Assembly (NCBI GenBank): GCA_026874595.1 | Contig: CM049318.1 | Coordinates: 18,960,241 to 19,024,240 of the forward strand | Source of the DNA: Sipunculus nudus | Taxonomy: Eukaryota > Annelida > Sipuncula > Golfingiida > Sipunculidae | Direction of reading: 5' to 3' | Length of the DNA: 64,000 nucleotides | Shown here: positions 47,331-58,938 of the stretch, piece by piece | Numbering within the stretch: the first letter of the stretch is position 1 | Layout: each line of letters starts with the position of its first letter | Translations under genes and position numbers: made by a program | Notes under the pieces: generated by a model | Seen by the model: only the letters and a program-made list of their open reading frames with translations | What the model was told of the DNA's origin: nothing | Databases searched by the model: none

Positions 47331-49324
47331 TTGTATATTAGTTATTGATTTCTGGTTGATTATGATTAATATCATTATCTGATTCATAGATGATCACGTG
47401 AATAAGGGATTTCATGTTTGTTCACCTCTTTTTTCCATACAAATGTGCTTTCTATGCGTCAGTAGAGGTATATTTTTCAAACCTCTGTGAACCAATTTAT
47501 ACTCGTTAAACCTTCGGGAGAGTTTTATTCATGCAGTTCCTTACCGCAAGCTGAATTCATACTAGGCCGCATACGTCATTACAAAAACACGGCTGTAGTG
47601 AGACAGAGTAGATGTCTGTCTTAAAGAATTTACGTCTGAATTGATGAGACCCACAGGAATAAAACACATCTTCTGGTGACATAATAATGTCAGCAGTGGT
47701 TTAATGACACAACTGGGAAGATGAAAAACCGTAAAACCTCGATATGCAGTGAAAAGAAACATATTTTCCATTGCATGTTTATTTGTCACAGAAATGACAC
47801 AACTAAATCTGAGTTATAAAACGGACGGAATGCCCGCTTTAGCAGTTGACAGTCCTGATTGCTCAAGAGTTAATTACATGACGCTTTTGATTTTATAAAA
47901 AAACAACTGTTAAAGGAGGATTAGGGTCTCGTCTGGAACATTTTGATTGAACGAGGTTCCTGAAAAGTCGATAATATTCCATTTTCACTGATGTCACGTG
48001 TTTATACCGTTTGGACTTCATCATTGTGCATACAATAGGGCACAGCTGAATCTTCAATCATCTGCAACAATCGAAACTTGAATGCTTAACCTTGAAATGC
48101 TCTAAGAGTCATCATACAGTTCGACTATCTTTTTTTATTTTTCGTGTGTCCGGTTGTAAAGCTTTTTACAGTACTAAAGAACTTCCCATTGCCGGGAGTA
48201 ATATAACGAGACAGTATCGTAAACTACGTTTCAATTTTGAAAAGAGGATAGTTTGATAATAAAACTGGAAATCTGCATACTATAAATAACACAACCCCTC
48301 CCATACGGGGGTCCCTCTTGTGGAATGCCCCCAAAACAGTGAATGCATTAACTTATTCAGTGCATATTTCCTGGTTCATTCGTGCTAAAAATTACCGTGT
48401 ATTTGAGAATATTCCTTGATGGCGTTCCGGAATCACCAGAATCTTATCGAGCCTTCCTTCGACCATTCCAGAAAAGCCCTGAAAATTCCATGAGTGTAGT
48501 GAATAAGCACACATACACACCCACAAGCATAAACACACACGAATGGGGATGGACACATACCCCATTGGTGGAGACTTGAATTCATTCCGCATGTTATACA
48601 GGCTTTCAGGAGTCTACATATTAAGGGAGTGAATACTCAATTTCAATATATATTATAGAAGAATTTGTATGCCTTAGATATATATCTCAATATATCCGAA
48701 GGAAAATTTGTGTTTATGGTACGATGTTACCGACTGTATCTACTTCACACTTCGCCTTTCATGTCTTGCGTGTTGTTTATCCTTGTTATTTTTTTTTTGC
48801 TGGCTGGGGAGTATACAGCACCAGCGCCAAAAAAAGCGCTTTAGGTTGCATTTTTTCTACATAAAACCTGCCGTCCATGATCAGTGCTAATTCACTTCCG
48901 AGACCTTCATTTTCTCGAGGGCAAAACTAGAATTTATTCTTAAATGTGATAATCTCGGCCGACTTGGTATCGACTATGTGTCGTTGGAAAGATAGACTTG
49001 TAATTTGAAATATATGTAAAAAAATAGACTGACGTCGTCTCTGTCTTACACTAGCAGAGGCACCTGGCGTTGCCCCGAGGAAAAGTCCGCTCACTAAAAC
49101 CAAATCCTCAGAAACATAGCTAGAGGGGGGGGGGGCGCTAACAATTCAATGTTTTTCAATGAAAAAGGGGTGTCCTTGTTTTGAACCGTGTGAGTCATGA
49201 GACTGATTGAACATAAGAAAGTTTGATCAGAATGTTGGCGGAGGTATAAATGTAGGTTCAGACTACAGTCTTCAGTTTATTATGAAGTGTTATTATTACT
49301 CATTGTGTATCCTTTTATGGGAGT
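47331..49324. other. Intergenic, no gene recognised
   Basis: Contains a G11 tract (49125-49135) and, near 49237, 'ttggcggaggta' like the right end of MITE family A. Frames at 48382-48592 on both strands carry no motif. Confidence 0.5.
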
Positions 49325-49881
49325 TATTTTTTTTTCATGAAATAAGCTTTTATTGCCTTTAACTTTGTCTATGATAATGTTATTTTATTTAACAAATCGA
49401 TATCTTGATAATAAATCTTGTATGGTGCGAACGGTTTTTATGTTTACTTTATTATCAAATATATGTGTATTCATTGTACATTCATTTTCTGGACACATTT
49501 ATGTCATTAATAAGCTGTCACTGCGTTAACTCTGATAATGTATTTATATTCATCGAATCGATATCTTTATTAAAAATCTAGTATTTAACGAAGAAATCGT
49601 TTAATAATTTTCTACTGTATACATTTGACAGCATTGTAATAACGTTTTTTATTTGACGTAATAGAAATGTGTAAGTGAATTCAATTAACGAGGCAGGTTT
49701 AGACTGAAAGGTATTATTACTATTTTGTCCCTGTCAGTCAATTAGAATAAATTGCATGATATATATTTTTCCCATCGTAAAAAGATGTGTCTAGTCATGT
49801 TGACCTAGGGCTCTTACTGAGACACCAACGTACTCTGTTGTGCCTGAGGCTGCCCGACTGACTGTGTTTTCTGTATTACAG
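49325..49881 (+). other. AT-rich region upstream of GPCR exon 1
   Basis: This stretch holds no recognised repeat family. Sequence resembling an intron 3' end (pyrimidine tract and CAG) abuts 49882, so it is more likely part of a 5'UTR intron than the promoter. No TATA or initiator could be assigned. Confidence 0.35.
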
Positions 49882-50040
49882 GCTGATGCTGCTGGCTGGC
49901 GGCTGGAGAGTAAGACATGAACAACAGCTCTCAGACTAGGTTTACTGGACCACCACAATTTGTCAGTCCGTTAGACCTACCACCGGGAAAGATCACTTTG
50001 ATTGTGTGCTACGGTATAGTGTTCTCCTGTTGCTTTTTCG
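49882..50040 (+). CDS. GPCR exon 1: 5'UTR end plus N-terminus and TM1 start
   Basis: Coding begins at ATG 49917. An in-frame TAA at 49911-49913 stops the frame just upstream, so this Met is the first possible one in the exon. The sequence 'ttttctgtattacag' ending at 49881 is a good acceptor, so the exon probably starts at 49882 and is preceded by an unseen untranslated exon. Residues 1-41 are encoded, with an extracellular tail rich in Ser/Pro and the first half of TM1. The donor is G|GTACGT at 50040/50041, splitting Gly42 (phase 1). There is no signal peptide, as is usual for this family. Readthrough past the donor gives a 113 aa frame that is intronic. Confidence 0.85.
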
Positions 50041-53000
50041 GTACGTATCTACCGAATTTTTACTGTAAACGTGTATACCTGAAACCATGTACACCTGATA
50101 ATCCAACAGGTTTGATCCACTGGGGCGGATGGTTCAAAGAAGAGCATCTATTGCGGATGCCTTTGGATGTCCGTCCGCTCCCTCTTACAAAACTTTTGGA
50201 AACTACCCAACACCCCCGCCTATTAATTTGTTTTTATTTTTATTTTGTTTGCCACTAGAAATTAGCTTTTATCAAAGGAAGTAATGTGGCAGTTTTAATC
50301 ATTTAAATAGGTATGAAATAAATGTATTTATTTTGCGACGCCGGGGCGTGTCGAACTGTCTAGAAAGGGGTGCAAAAAGGACGGCGTCAGTTCAAGTGGC
50401 TATATTTGGGTATCCGGAGGAACGTAGACCTAGGGGAAACGTAACAAACGTGGGATGTATACATACCACTAAGAATCGTCAAATGAATCTAGTTTAAGAC
50501 CGTCTGCTTGGATCGTCACTGATATGTCCAAGACAGTACATCCGTTCGGTCATATTTCTTTCTGAATTAATCATATGGAATCCCTACACAGGAGAGTATT
50601 ATTTTCCGGTAAGTTGATCGCCATATTCGTCTGACCTACCTCTAAGGTAAATAAATTTAAGCTTTCTTGCAATATATAAAAATTATCACGAGAAAACACG
50701 GGGTGGTTGAATGGAGTTTTTTCTAAGAAGGCCGCAGATTAGACTTCAGAATTTTTCAAAGTGTTAACTGTGATTTCTTTTACAAAACTGTTTTTCGTGA
50801 ACAATTTTTCGCCTGTCAATAAATATAATCAATTAGACAAAATGTTAATTTTGTTTCCTTTACCAGTAGAACGTGCACCTAATAAAACATAAAGGAAAAC
50901 AACGTCTTTAGGAAATTCTTACCAATCTTATTTTCCACAAATTCAAAAATGGTGACTAAAATCAGATCGAAAAACGCTTGCAAAAGGCGGTAAGATGTAT
51001 TTCATCTACTGGTTAAAGTTTGGGACTTCGATCCTCATCATAATTGTGAATCGACATTGGAACCTCAGAGAATCGTTCGAATGTATTAACGGCAGGATTT
51101 GACTCGTGTATTATTATTAGTCTAAAAATGAAATAAAAGGGGTATTAATTACATGCCATTCTTATCGTAAGGTTTCTATCATTGAATGGCCGTGATCTTA
51201 TCCTTAAAACAACTCACAATAATTTTAACATCTTTTTTTGCTGTATTTAGATGGTATGAAATATATGAAGTACTCAATGGCTTGTAGGTAAATCGGATTT
51301 TCCACGCCATTCCCATGATCCTTTAATTATATGATGATCAACATTTCATGCAAATTAATTTGAAAGGTAGTGTATTTAATTTTAATTTAATGCCCTAATT
51401 TCTTAACATGAAGCTTGTATATCAAAGCATGATTAATAAAAATTAAGAAATTAAAGAGCTGCCACGCTATTTAATCAAGACATAGACTTTTGTGGTCTTT
51501 ATTCTTTGATATATGACTCAATTCTTTTTAACTAATTAATTTGCAGGTCAACGTAATTATAAAACAACCAGCAATTGATCAGGAAAACATATAAAATTAC
51601 ATGAGCTCTTTCATAAACAACATCTGATTGTTAAGGTTCGCCTGTCTAATTAAGATAGATGTCATTTGCATGAAAGGTATTACAGGTGGGATAACATAAA
51701 GACCTAACTGAATATTTTATAAAAGACTAAAGATTTTACAAAAGAGTCAATATTTTTCACAAGGATTCCGTAACTGCATGTATGACACAAGAATACACAT
51801 GGGGACTTCCTCAATTATACCTATCCTGAAGGGTACATTCTAAGGAAATTTCAGAACTGCACAAACATGTTTTTTATGCATTTCTGTTCACCAAATAATT
51901 GGCCCAACTTTTCATTAAGTTTTGTTTTTCTTATTTATTTATTTATTTATTTTTGGTGGAGGTAACCGCCTCCATTTTTATAATGCTGACTTATCTTATT
52001 CTTAAGCTCAGTAATTACGTCTGCAGAGTTCCATTTTGGTATGGGACTACGTGACAGGGCAGTAGCCATCGCTTCCTGTCATTTCTATTTAAATCATGGT
52101 GTCACCCAGGCTCGGTGTCTTCCTCACCTGCAGGTCTTGGAATTATAATCATTCCTATTGCTAGGTCATAACACCAAGGAACATCCTAAAGAAGCACTCG
52201 TTTGTGAGAGATATACGGCTGTGGGGTACAGCCTTCCCGTTACACCTGCAGAGCGCTTACCTTGGGTTGGGATTGACTGTGAATGTCTCACCGCTTCTCG
52301 GCTGAGATTTGAACTCACGACCTCCAGGCGTTGAGTCCTATGCCCGCTCTGCCCCTGAGCCACAGAAGCCGATAAAATTAAATCAGCTAAAGACCAAGGG
52401 ACCAGGTTCATCAGATATTATACCAGAGCCAGATATATGGTGCAGAGCCTATTCATTAGTGATCCAACAAAAATCAAATACATGTATTCACCCAATAACA
52501 TAAAAGCATTTTTTCAGTCTGTGAGTGGAAAAACACTTAAACTTTAATAACTGCACAAATAAAGAATTACACAAATAAAGAATTACAACTGCACATCTAA
52601 CATATATTTTGAGTATAGTCACAAGGTAATGATGAAGTTCAAAATCATGACGAGGAGTCAACATCCGTTGAGTGGATCAATCAGATGTCTTGGAAACGAA
52701 TACAGCGCAGCTATAAACAAGAAAGGTATCTTTTTTTTTTTTTGCCAATGGAAACTTTTGGGAGTCAGTTGTACAGTATATCATGTGCAAAACAAATCAC
52801 TTCGATCTTTCATGTTCTATAATATAGATGTTAATCACATGCTTATTAATTTAAAGATTATTATTTTTCTTGAGTGTGCCATACAACTGACTCCCAAAAG
52901 TTTTCATTGGCAAAAAAATTTCTTTTCTTATTTATAGCTGCGCACATACGAGTGTTTCTTTTTGATAATTTCCAGAAAATAGATAATTAGGTAAAATACA

Positions 53001-56000
53001 GCTAGGCGCGTGGTGTCAAACAAGCACAGACTGGAAAGGGATTTGTGTTTATGACCAGTATTACCCTTGATTTTATTATTATATAATACATTTTTGTGTA
53101 TAGTGTGCTGCCAGAATTTTATTGACTGCAAAAACAATCAAATACCTGTTACAGGAAAAAAAATAGAAAAGACCCATTTGCTTCAAAGCAGAATTTAAAA
53201 AGAAATAGCCATCTGCCTTCAATTAAGCAATAATTTCGGAACATCACGCTTTGTCTGTAAAGGTGTAGTTAATTAAGGGCGTGTTATTCACTGGGGTCAA
53301 ACTATGACAATAAAAATCGACGGCGCCATTGGCGCATTATATTTACCGTCTTTGTGTGACTTTTGTCGTTCTCGAACTTTGATGTCTGAAACTACGATTT
53401 TTGCCAAATCAAAATGGAACACTATCATGATAATAAGGAAACAGGGAATTAAATCTGAAAGATCCAAGGCAATTTTTTAATGATGAAAGTAACTTTTAGT
53501 TAAGACTGATTTTTCCACTCATAGCGTTCATGGCGACCATTTGACGACCGAAGACGACACTATCTCGCTTCTACGAAGCTCATTAAAACTTAAGGCCACT
53601 CTGGGTACGTTCTACGGCGATCTGCCCCAATTCGGTGATCGGAGCGAGATCGCCTTATCGTGTGACGGGGGTGTAATGTAAATTTATTTATTTTACATGG
53701 ATTGTACTAATAGTTGTCTTAACTAATCATAGCTCTCCATGGCCTTGGACGGGCAACTACAACTTACTCTCATAGACACGCAGGGTAACGAACCCGGGCC
53801 GCCAGCGGAGACTGCTTAGCGTTTTACTCCTCGACTGTCAGGGCCCCTGGATAACCATTAGAAGCCCGAATGAAGTATTTGCAAAGGATCCTGTAAACTG
53901 ATCGATCTGTTCTGTATTGTATCTAAAGTTGTGTCACATATTAAAATCTAGCACTTTTTACAAAAACCATGATTAATGGAAAGTCATTCCGTTGAAAAGT
54001 TAACAATATATCATGAATATTGATTACCATCAATGTAACTAAGGGGATAAAGACAAGGTTAACAATGGTTTCGGAGCGGCAGGATGAAAAAGGAGTTATT
54101 ATAGACAACGCATAGAGAGCCCATAATTCAAAGCTTTTTTCAATTGACATCATAACATAATTTAATATATACTGTATTTTTTTACTCTACTTGGCATTTT
54201 TTTCAGTCGTTTATATGTTCTTGTCTTGTTTCTGTGGTCTGTTTATCATATGGCACAGCGTTCTCTTTACAACTAATGTAGTCTGCTTCTGTGGTGTTTC
54301 GTTTGTTGCTCTTATTTTTTTTATTTATTTATTTTCTGTCCATCGTCGGGCAAAACACTAACATAAACATTTATCCATTGCCTTTGAGTAATCATGTATA
54401 CGGGGACAAATCAGACAATAAAACAAAGTGTACATACGTGACAACATAACTTCCGTGCAATTTTACTCGTGGAGCCTAATATATTTTAAGTCTGAAAAAT
54501 GACGTTTGCGCTGTAACACGGAGGTCAATAAATACCGCAGGCGGCTGAAATTAAAGACCCCTTTCCACATATAAATATCTAAAGAAACAGGAACATTTGG
54601 ACAAATTCAAGGAAGGAAGCATATCATACAATCTTCACCCCATACAACGTCGTATTAGTCTTAATGTTCATCGCCTGTCACTTCCTACTAACTCTACCGT
54701 GGATTTGAATCTGATTCATTGTGTTAATTTTGCACTGCGAATTCGGGGATAAAACATTCAGATATCGCCAAAAAAAATTATCCTTGCAATCGAACGCTGA
54801 TTTTAAAAATCGAAAGATTATTTATGGGTTTGTCCCTATACTGTAGACTAAAATTGGAAATGGTTCGCTTTGTACAATAAGGCGTTCTTAAACGGTAACT
54901 GCATTAATGCCCCAGGTCCAGACGGCTTAATGAACTAGTGGGTAGATAAAGGACGCCAGACAAAGAACCGTAACAGCTCCGTGGTAAATAAATGATACCT
55001 CTCTGACTGGTGGGTTTCGATTCGGGCCATTTTACCAGAAAGGCGTGAGTTTAACGATTGATTCACCATGATTGTTCAGCGGCGTGTAAACCAAAGATTT
55101 TACAGGTACTTTCCCTTCTATGACACTGTATAACACCGTTATAAACCATAGTAAAAACCGACAAGGATCAGGAATAAAATTTTCGAATTTTACAGACTTA
55201 TGATAAAATTAGAAAACATTATTCAACATTTACCAACGTTTATCTCGAAAATTTCGAGAAAATGTCCATTACCTTACTGACAGCACAATTACCAGCAACT
55301 TTCTTCAAAAAGAAATATGTGGCATAATTATTTTAAGAAATCTCGAATGTGGTTACCTTTTTTCCGATGAATGCATATTCAGGCTATACTTACTATACAT
55401 AATATTAATATTTGCCATCAATATTCCTTAAGGTAGCAGAGCTGGAAAAAACGCCATATCTTTTCAAACCCCTTAAAGTATACATTTTTTTAATCCTGGT
55501 ACAGTGTTCCTATTGATACTTTCTAGAGCTTTGCACGTTTCATAAATCTTAAAAGGAACACTGTGTTAAGTACCCAGTTATAGTAAGCCACTTACAGCGG
55601 AGTTTTATTAAATTAAATGATATTATCTGAACCGTATTTTGTATCTAATTATTTCCTCTACTGTGTGTCTTTTTGTTGAAAAATATAATTTTAAGTTTTC
55701 AATTAAATGAAAATTCAAAATTTCAAGTTTTAAGGTAGATAGAGACATGATAGAGGAAAAACAATTGTCAGTTTCTTGATCCATGGACGCTACGAACTTT
55801 GCAGTAAGAAAACCGCGTCTTCCAAGGAATTCCAGATCTCATTTAAAAACCACTGTTAGGTTATTTTAGATTTAGGTCATCTAAATATATAGTTTGACGT
55901 CACACAGGAAGCAGCCAATGACATCACGGACCCGTCTCGGCTAATTAAATAACAGGGCTTACTAGCTAGGGAATAATTTTACGTGAACTTTATAGATGTA

Positions 56001-58938
56001 TACAGTCGGGTATAATAAACTTAGGAACACCGGAGGAGCCATTGAGCGAATGATTCAGATTCCCCGAAGTCGTCTTATTTGTTTACCAGTGGCTTGTATT
56101 ATCGATATAACAACGGAAGGGCCACCAGTCAGGTTATCCCCTGATGATTAAATCGATCTTAATAACATATAATCCTACTTAATATCTTAAACATGATATT
56201 CCTGGGTACAAAAGAGCTGTCTCGTCGCAAGAATGAATTATTGTGTCTGGTCTGATACAGTAGGGAATCAAATAAAAGACAAATGTATTGTTCTTATTAA
56301 CCAAATCCACCCGGGTGTCTGCTCAGCTGTTTTGCAAGGAAATTTTTTTACAGTTTCTATGACGTTATTTATTGACGAAGGGCCTACTTTAGTAACTTCC
56401 ATCTGCATCCGGAGATTTACTGCGTATTGATTGCTTAAACTTTTGTTTATATATTTCAACAAGGTTTTTGTTTCGATTGAGCACATATGGCACTTGCTCA
56501 AGTCAAATAGGTTTAAGGCTAGACGTGAATACATGACTCAGTGGGCTGGTAAGTCTGTACTTGAGTCGTGACACAAGACATACGCGGGAGCTCACTCCAA
56601 CGGTCATACATCCTATATTATCAATGCCGTGGTAAACAGCCGGTAGCAATAGGCTACAAGTGATGTAGCAAAAACATATATGTGACCTCGCAAACCAAGG
56701 TGTAAATCCATTTCTATTGTAGCAAGTCAATTGCTGTGTGGAGTACAAGATGGCTATCGCTCAGTAACTCGAAGATTACGCGTTTGATAAAGCCTCCTGG
56801 ATATCAGGTTGTTATATGCACGAGGCCTAAACAAGTCGTTTAGACATTTAACCGAGTCTATGACGTTCTATCGAGATTTCTCAATTTTGCGTTTGAAGTA
56901 ATATATGACCAACTCATCATCATATTCACCAAATATGTGAATACGCTTTCACAGACCTTGATTCATCTTCATACTACCAAGTCTGTAACTACGTTTTTAC
57001 ATGCCTTGATTCATCGTCATACTACATAATCTGTGGCTAAGCTTTCACAGACCTGATATATCGTCATACTACCAAACATGTAACCCGCTTTCACAGACCT
57101 TGATTCATGTTAATACCACGAAGTCTGTGACTACGCTTTCACAGACCTTTGTTCGTCTTCATACTACTAAGTCTGCGGCTGCGCTTTCATTGACCTTGAT
57201 TCAGCGATCCGCTCACGCATCTATTTCATCAAAAGTGAACAAGACAATTCAACCAATCAAATGACCCGCGTACACTTGCTCTACGGGGCCGTTTGGTGCA
57301 ATGTTTCGTTCAAACGTTTAGAATTGCCGGGAAAGCCTCAAGAATCTAACCAAGCAAATAAAGCCACATAAGCCTGTCCTGTTTCTGGTACATGTGTTAT
57401 TGTTAAGTGTGAAGAATAGAGTGTTTACATTATGTTAATTGGGTTGACACTTGTGAATTCGGCCCGAACACAATACGCAGGTATGATTACACTGGCTATT
57501 TGATGTGACTCCTCTTTCCTTCCAGGGAATTTGTTGGTTCTTGGTGTGATATTACGTCACCGGAAGTTACGTTCCGTCACCAACTTCTTCTTGGCGAATC
57601 TGGCCGTAGCCGACTTGGGCGTAGGAGTGTTCTGTGTACTGCCCAACCTCTCTTTATTTTTATCTCCGACATGGCATTTAGGACGGGTAACTATACATCA
57701 TATCTGCTTCGTGTTTAATAATTTTTTTTTATATTTGGGATATCAGTCACTTTACGAACGTATATAATATGTATTTGTATAACTTTTACCATGGAGACAC
57801 ATTTTTCTGAAAAATTTTACGTTGTATTATATTCTATAAACGATTTAAAAACTATATTCTATATCCACCTTTTCCTCTTAATTAATGTGATATGTTAACT
57901 GATCTAAAGTGACTGGAGTTAATCATTTATATATGTGTGTGTGTGAATTTAAAGTCTAACAGTAGTCATTTCATGTTTCTTTTTATATTGCAGGCTATGT
58001 GCAAAATTTACTATTTCGTACAACAAATGAGCTACACGGCATCCATTGTTATCTTAGCCACGATAGCCATGGAGCGCCATCTGGCGATTGTCCATCCACT
58101 AAAAAACAAACGCTGGACTACATTGCGACGACTTCGCATTTGTATATCATTCATATGGACGATATCAGCGATTTATGGCTTACCGCAGCTTGTAATATAT
58201 GACGAAAAAATTATTTCTTTTGGAGCCAATTCCATGCATTTCTGTGTACCTGTTATTAAGTTCAACGTGAAAGCTTATGTGACGTTTAACTTCATATTCC
58301 TATATGTTTGTCCACTGGCGATTATAACAGCACTTTATGGTAGAATATGTCTGGTACTTTGGAGAAGTACGAAAACGGAAAATAAATGTGGTAATGGCGT
58401 TATATACACCCCAAAAACAAACCCAAATGGACCAAAGGTGACTTTCGTTGAAAACTCAACAGACGACAATGAGGATTCAATGAGCGGGAAAGACGACCGT
58501 CTGTTACCACGCCGACCGAAAATGCGCGTGCTTGTTTGCATAGGTCAAAAGTCACATCGGGCGGGGTACCGTAGATCATCAAATTGTGATGGTAAAGATA
58601 GAGGATCTAGTGCATCTAACAACACAATAATCGCTAGGCGGCGTGTAATACGTCTGCTAGTCGCTGTGGTCGTTTCTTTTGCAGTATTGGTACTTCCGTA
58701 CCAAGTGCGAGCCATGTGGCAGTTTTGGACTACATCCCGTTCGCCACCGATTGTTGAGGCATTACTCCCGCCGATTACGTTTATTCTGCTGTTTATGAAC
58801 AGTGGAGTGAATCCTTTCCTGTACGCCATCTTGTCAGAGAACTTCCGTCAGCGTATGGCGGAGGCATTGTGCTGTAGGTCTCCATCGAGGTCCTTAAGTA
58901 CAGAAATGCAGTCCAGAACCACAGTCTCTCAGATGTAG
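49917..58938 (+). CDS. Class A neuropeptide GPCR, trissin receptor-like (3 coding exons, 409 aa)
   Basis: Plasma-membrane seven-helix receptor expected to bind a peptide and couple to G proteins. The product joins 49917-50040, 57526-57686 and 57994-58938; introns are GT..AG, phase 1 then phase 0, and the frame stays open through both junctions. Seen in the 409 aa product: Asn-X-Ser sites at residues 2-5; TM1 about 25-50 with Gly-Asn 42-43 (N1.50); TM2 with LAVAD (D2.50 = D71); C98 (3.25) and C179 in loop 2 as the expected disulfide pair; ERH at 122-124 instead of DRY; TM5 Pro202; a long third loop about 220-310; TM6 about 313-340; NPFLY 368-372; Cys388-389 as a likely palmitoylation site. The 'SYTASI' helix 3 and 'VRLLVAVVVSF...LPY' helix 6 style fit trissin receptors best in my recollection. 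TRH-, CCK- or orexin-type receptors are the alternatives. The family is certain; the ligand is inferred. Confidence 0.93.
51940..52376 (-). mobile_element. tRNA-derived SINE-like sequence (minus strand) in intron 1
   Basis: On the minus strand, 52376 down to about 52296 reads as a tRNA-like head: a six-base acceptor-type pairing GCTTCT/AGAAGC, a D-arm GCTC..GAGC with an A-box-like TGGCTCAGGGGCAGAGC, and a B box AGTTCAAATC inside a TGAG/CTCA T-stem. The anticodon arm is poorly formed, so a functional tRNA is unlikely. The unrelated body continues to about 52165 and perhaps 51940, where a 'ggtggaggtaaccgcctcc' palindrome occurs. The 3' boundary is uncertain. Confidence 0.55.
52705..52943. mobile_element. 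Foldback MITE with ~70 bp inverted ends, in intron 1
   Basis: The left end GCGCAGCTATAAA (52705) is mirrored by TTTATAGCTGCGC (ending 52943). Further in, CTTTTGGGAGTCAGTTGTA matches CAACTGACTCCCAAAAG on the other arm. Each arm is about 70 bases around a loop of about 100 bases with no coding capacity. The flanks share ACA, a possible 3 bp target duplication. Confidence 0.75.
53680..53845 (-). mobile_element. Second SINE-like fragment with tRNA-type B box (minus strand)
   Basis: The minus strand contains GGGTTCGTTACCC (about 53782-53794), a near-consensus RNA polymerase III B box with its T-stem, in a locally GC-rich block. Upstream on that strand is a weaker A-box-like CAGTCGAGGAGT. No clean tRNA cloverleaf forms. 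It could be a SINE head or a decayed tRNA pseudogene. Confidence 0.4.
56945..57202. repeat. Minisatellite, ~58 bp unit, about 5 copies, just before exon 2
   Basis: Degenerate units follow the pattern 'ctttcacagaccttgattcat' then 'cttcatactaccaagtctg'. The phrase CTTTCACAGACC recurs at about 56946, 57044, 57089 and 57139, with decayed versions between. The array lies about 320 bases upstream of the exon 2 acceptor. Confidence 0.8.
57526..57686 (+). CDS. GPCR exon 2: TM1 end to extracellular loop 1
   Basis: The 161-base exon lies between acceptor 'ctttccttccag' (ending 57525) and donor CGG|GTAACT at 57687. It completes Gly42 and encodes residues 43-95: Asn43 (1.50), the basic first intracellular loop RHRKLRS, TM2 with the LAVADLG motif (Asp71 = 2.50), and the WHLG motif (W91) of extracellular loop 1 that precedes the TM3 cysteine. 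A TTG codon at 57531 is not a start; it is internal Leu44. Confidence 0.92.
57687..57993 (+). other. GPCR intron 2 (307 bp, phase 0)
   Basis: GTAACT donor and a pyrimidine-rich acceptor ending TATTGCAG. The intron sits between TM2/ECL1 and TM3. It is short and AT-rich, and includes a (GT)-rich patch near 57935. Confidence 0.88.
57994..58938 (+). CDS. GPCR exon 3: TM3 to C-terminus
   Basis: The exon opens in phase 0 after 'ttttatattgcag' ending at 57993 and runs 945 bases to TAG 58936-58938, encoding residues 96-409. It carries C98, ERH 122-124, the TM4 Trp150, C179, Pro202, a charged loop 3 of about 90 residues with Ser/Asp-rich and Arg-rich stretches, Pro330 of TM6, NPFLY and a short Ser/Arg-rich tail. 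The open frame extends upstream to 57937 only because the intron lacks stops there. Position 6.48, two residues before Pro330, is Val328, and 6.47 is Leu327, so the CWxP motif is absent. Confidence 0.93.
   Translation, partial: AMCKIYYFVQQMSYTASIVILATIAMERHLAIVHPLKNKRWTTLRRLRICISFIWTISAIYGLPQLVIYDEKIISFGANSMHFCVPVIKFNVKAYVTFNFIFLYVCPLAIITALYGRICLVLWRSTKTENKCGNGVIYTPKTNPNGPKVTFVENSTDDNEDSMSGKDDRLLPRRPKMRVLVCIGQKSHRAGYRRSSNCDGKDRGSSASNNTIIARRRVIRLLVAVVVSFAVLVLPYQVRAMWQFWTTSRSPPIVEALLPPITFILLFMNSGVNPFLYAILSENFRQRMAEALCCRSPSRSLSTEMQSRTTVSQM

Larger units (their letters stand above)
50041..57525 (+). other. GPCR intron 1 (7,485 bp, phase 1)
   Basis: GTACGT donor and TTCCAG acceptor. The intron contains two SINE-like sequences (51940-52376, 53680-53845), a foldback MITE (52705-52943) and a minisatellite (56945-57202). 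The rest is AT-rich sequence in which I see no further exon: short open frames such as 56233-56430 lack splice signals and family motifs. Confidence 0.85.

Noticed and set aside
50041-50258. Continuation of the exon 1 frame to a 113 aa protein
   Set aside because: A consensus GTACGT donor at 50041 and perfect rejoining to exon 2 explain the frame; the extension is intronic.
52296-52376. Functional tRNA gene
   Set aside because: The acceptor, D and T arms are visible but the anticodon arm does not form properly and an unrelated body follows. A SINE head fits better.
57937-57993. Upstream extension of the GPCR exon 3 frame starting with Met at 57937
   Set aside because: It is intron 2: a clear TATTGCAG acceptor at 57993 joins in phase 0 to exon 2, and the extension lacks TM2-ECL1 features.
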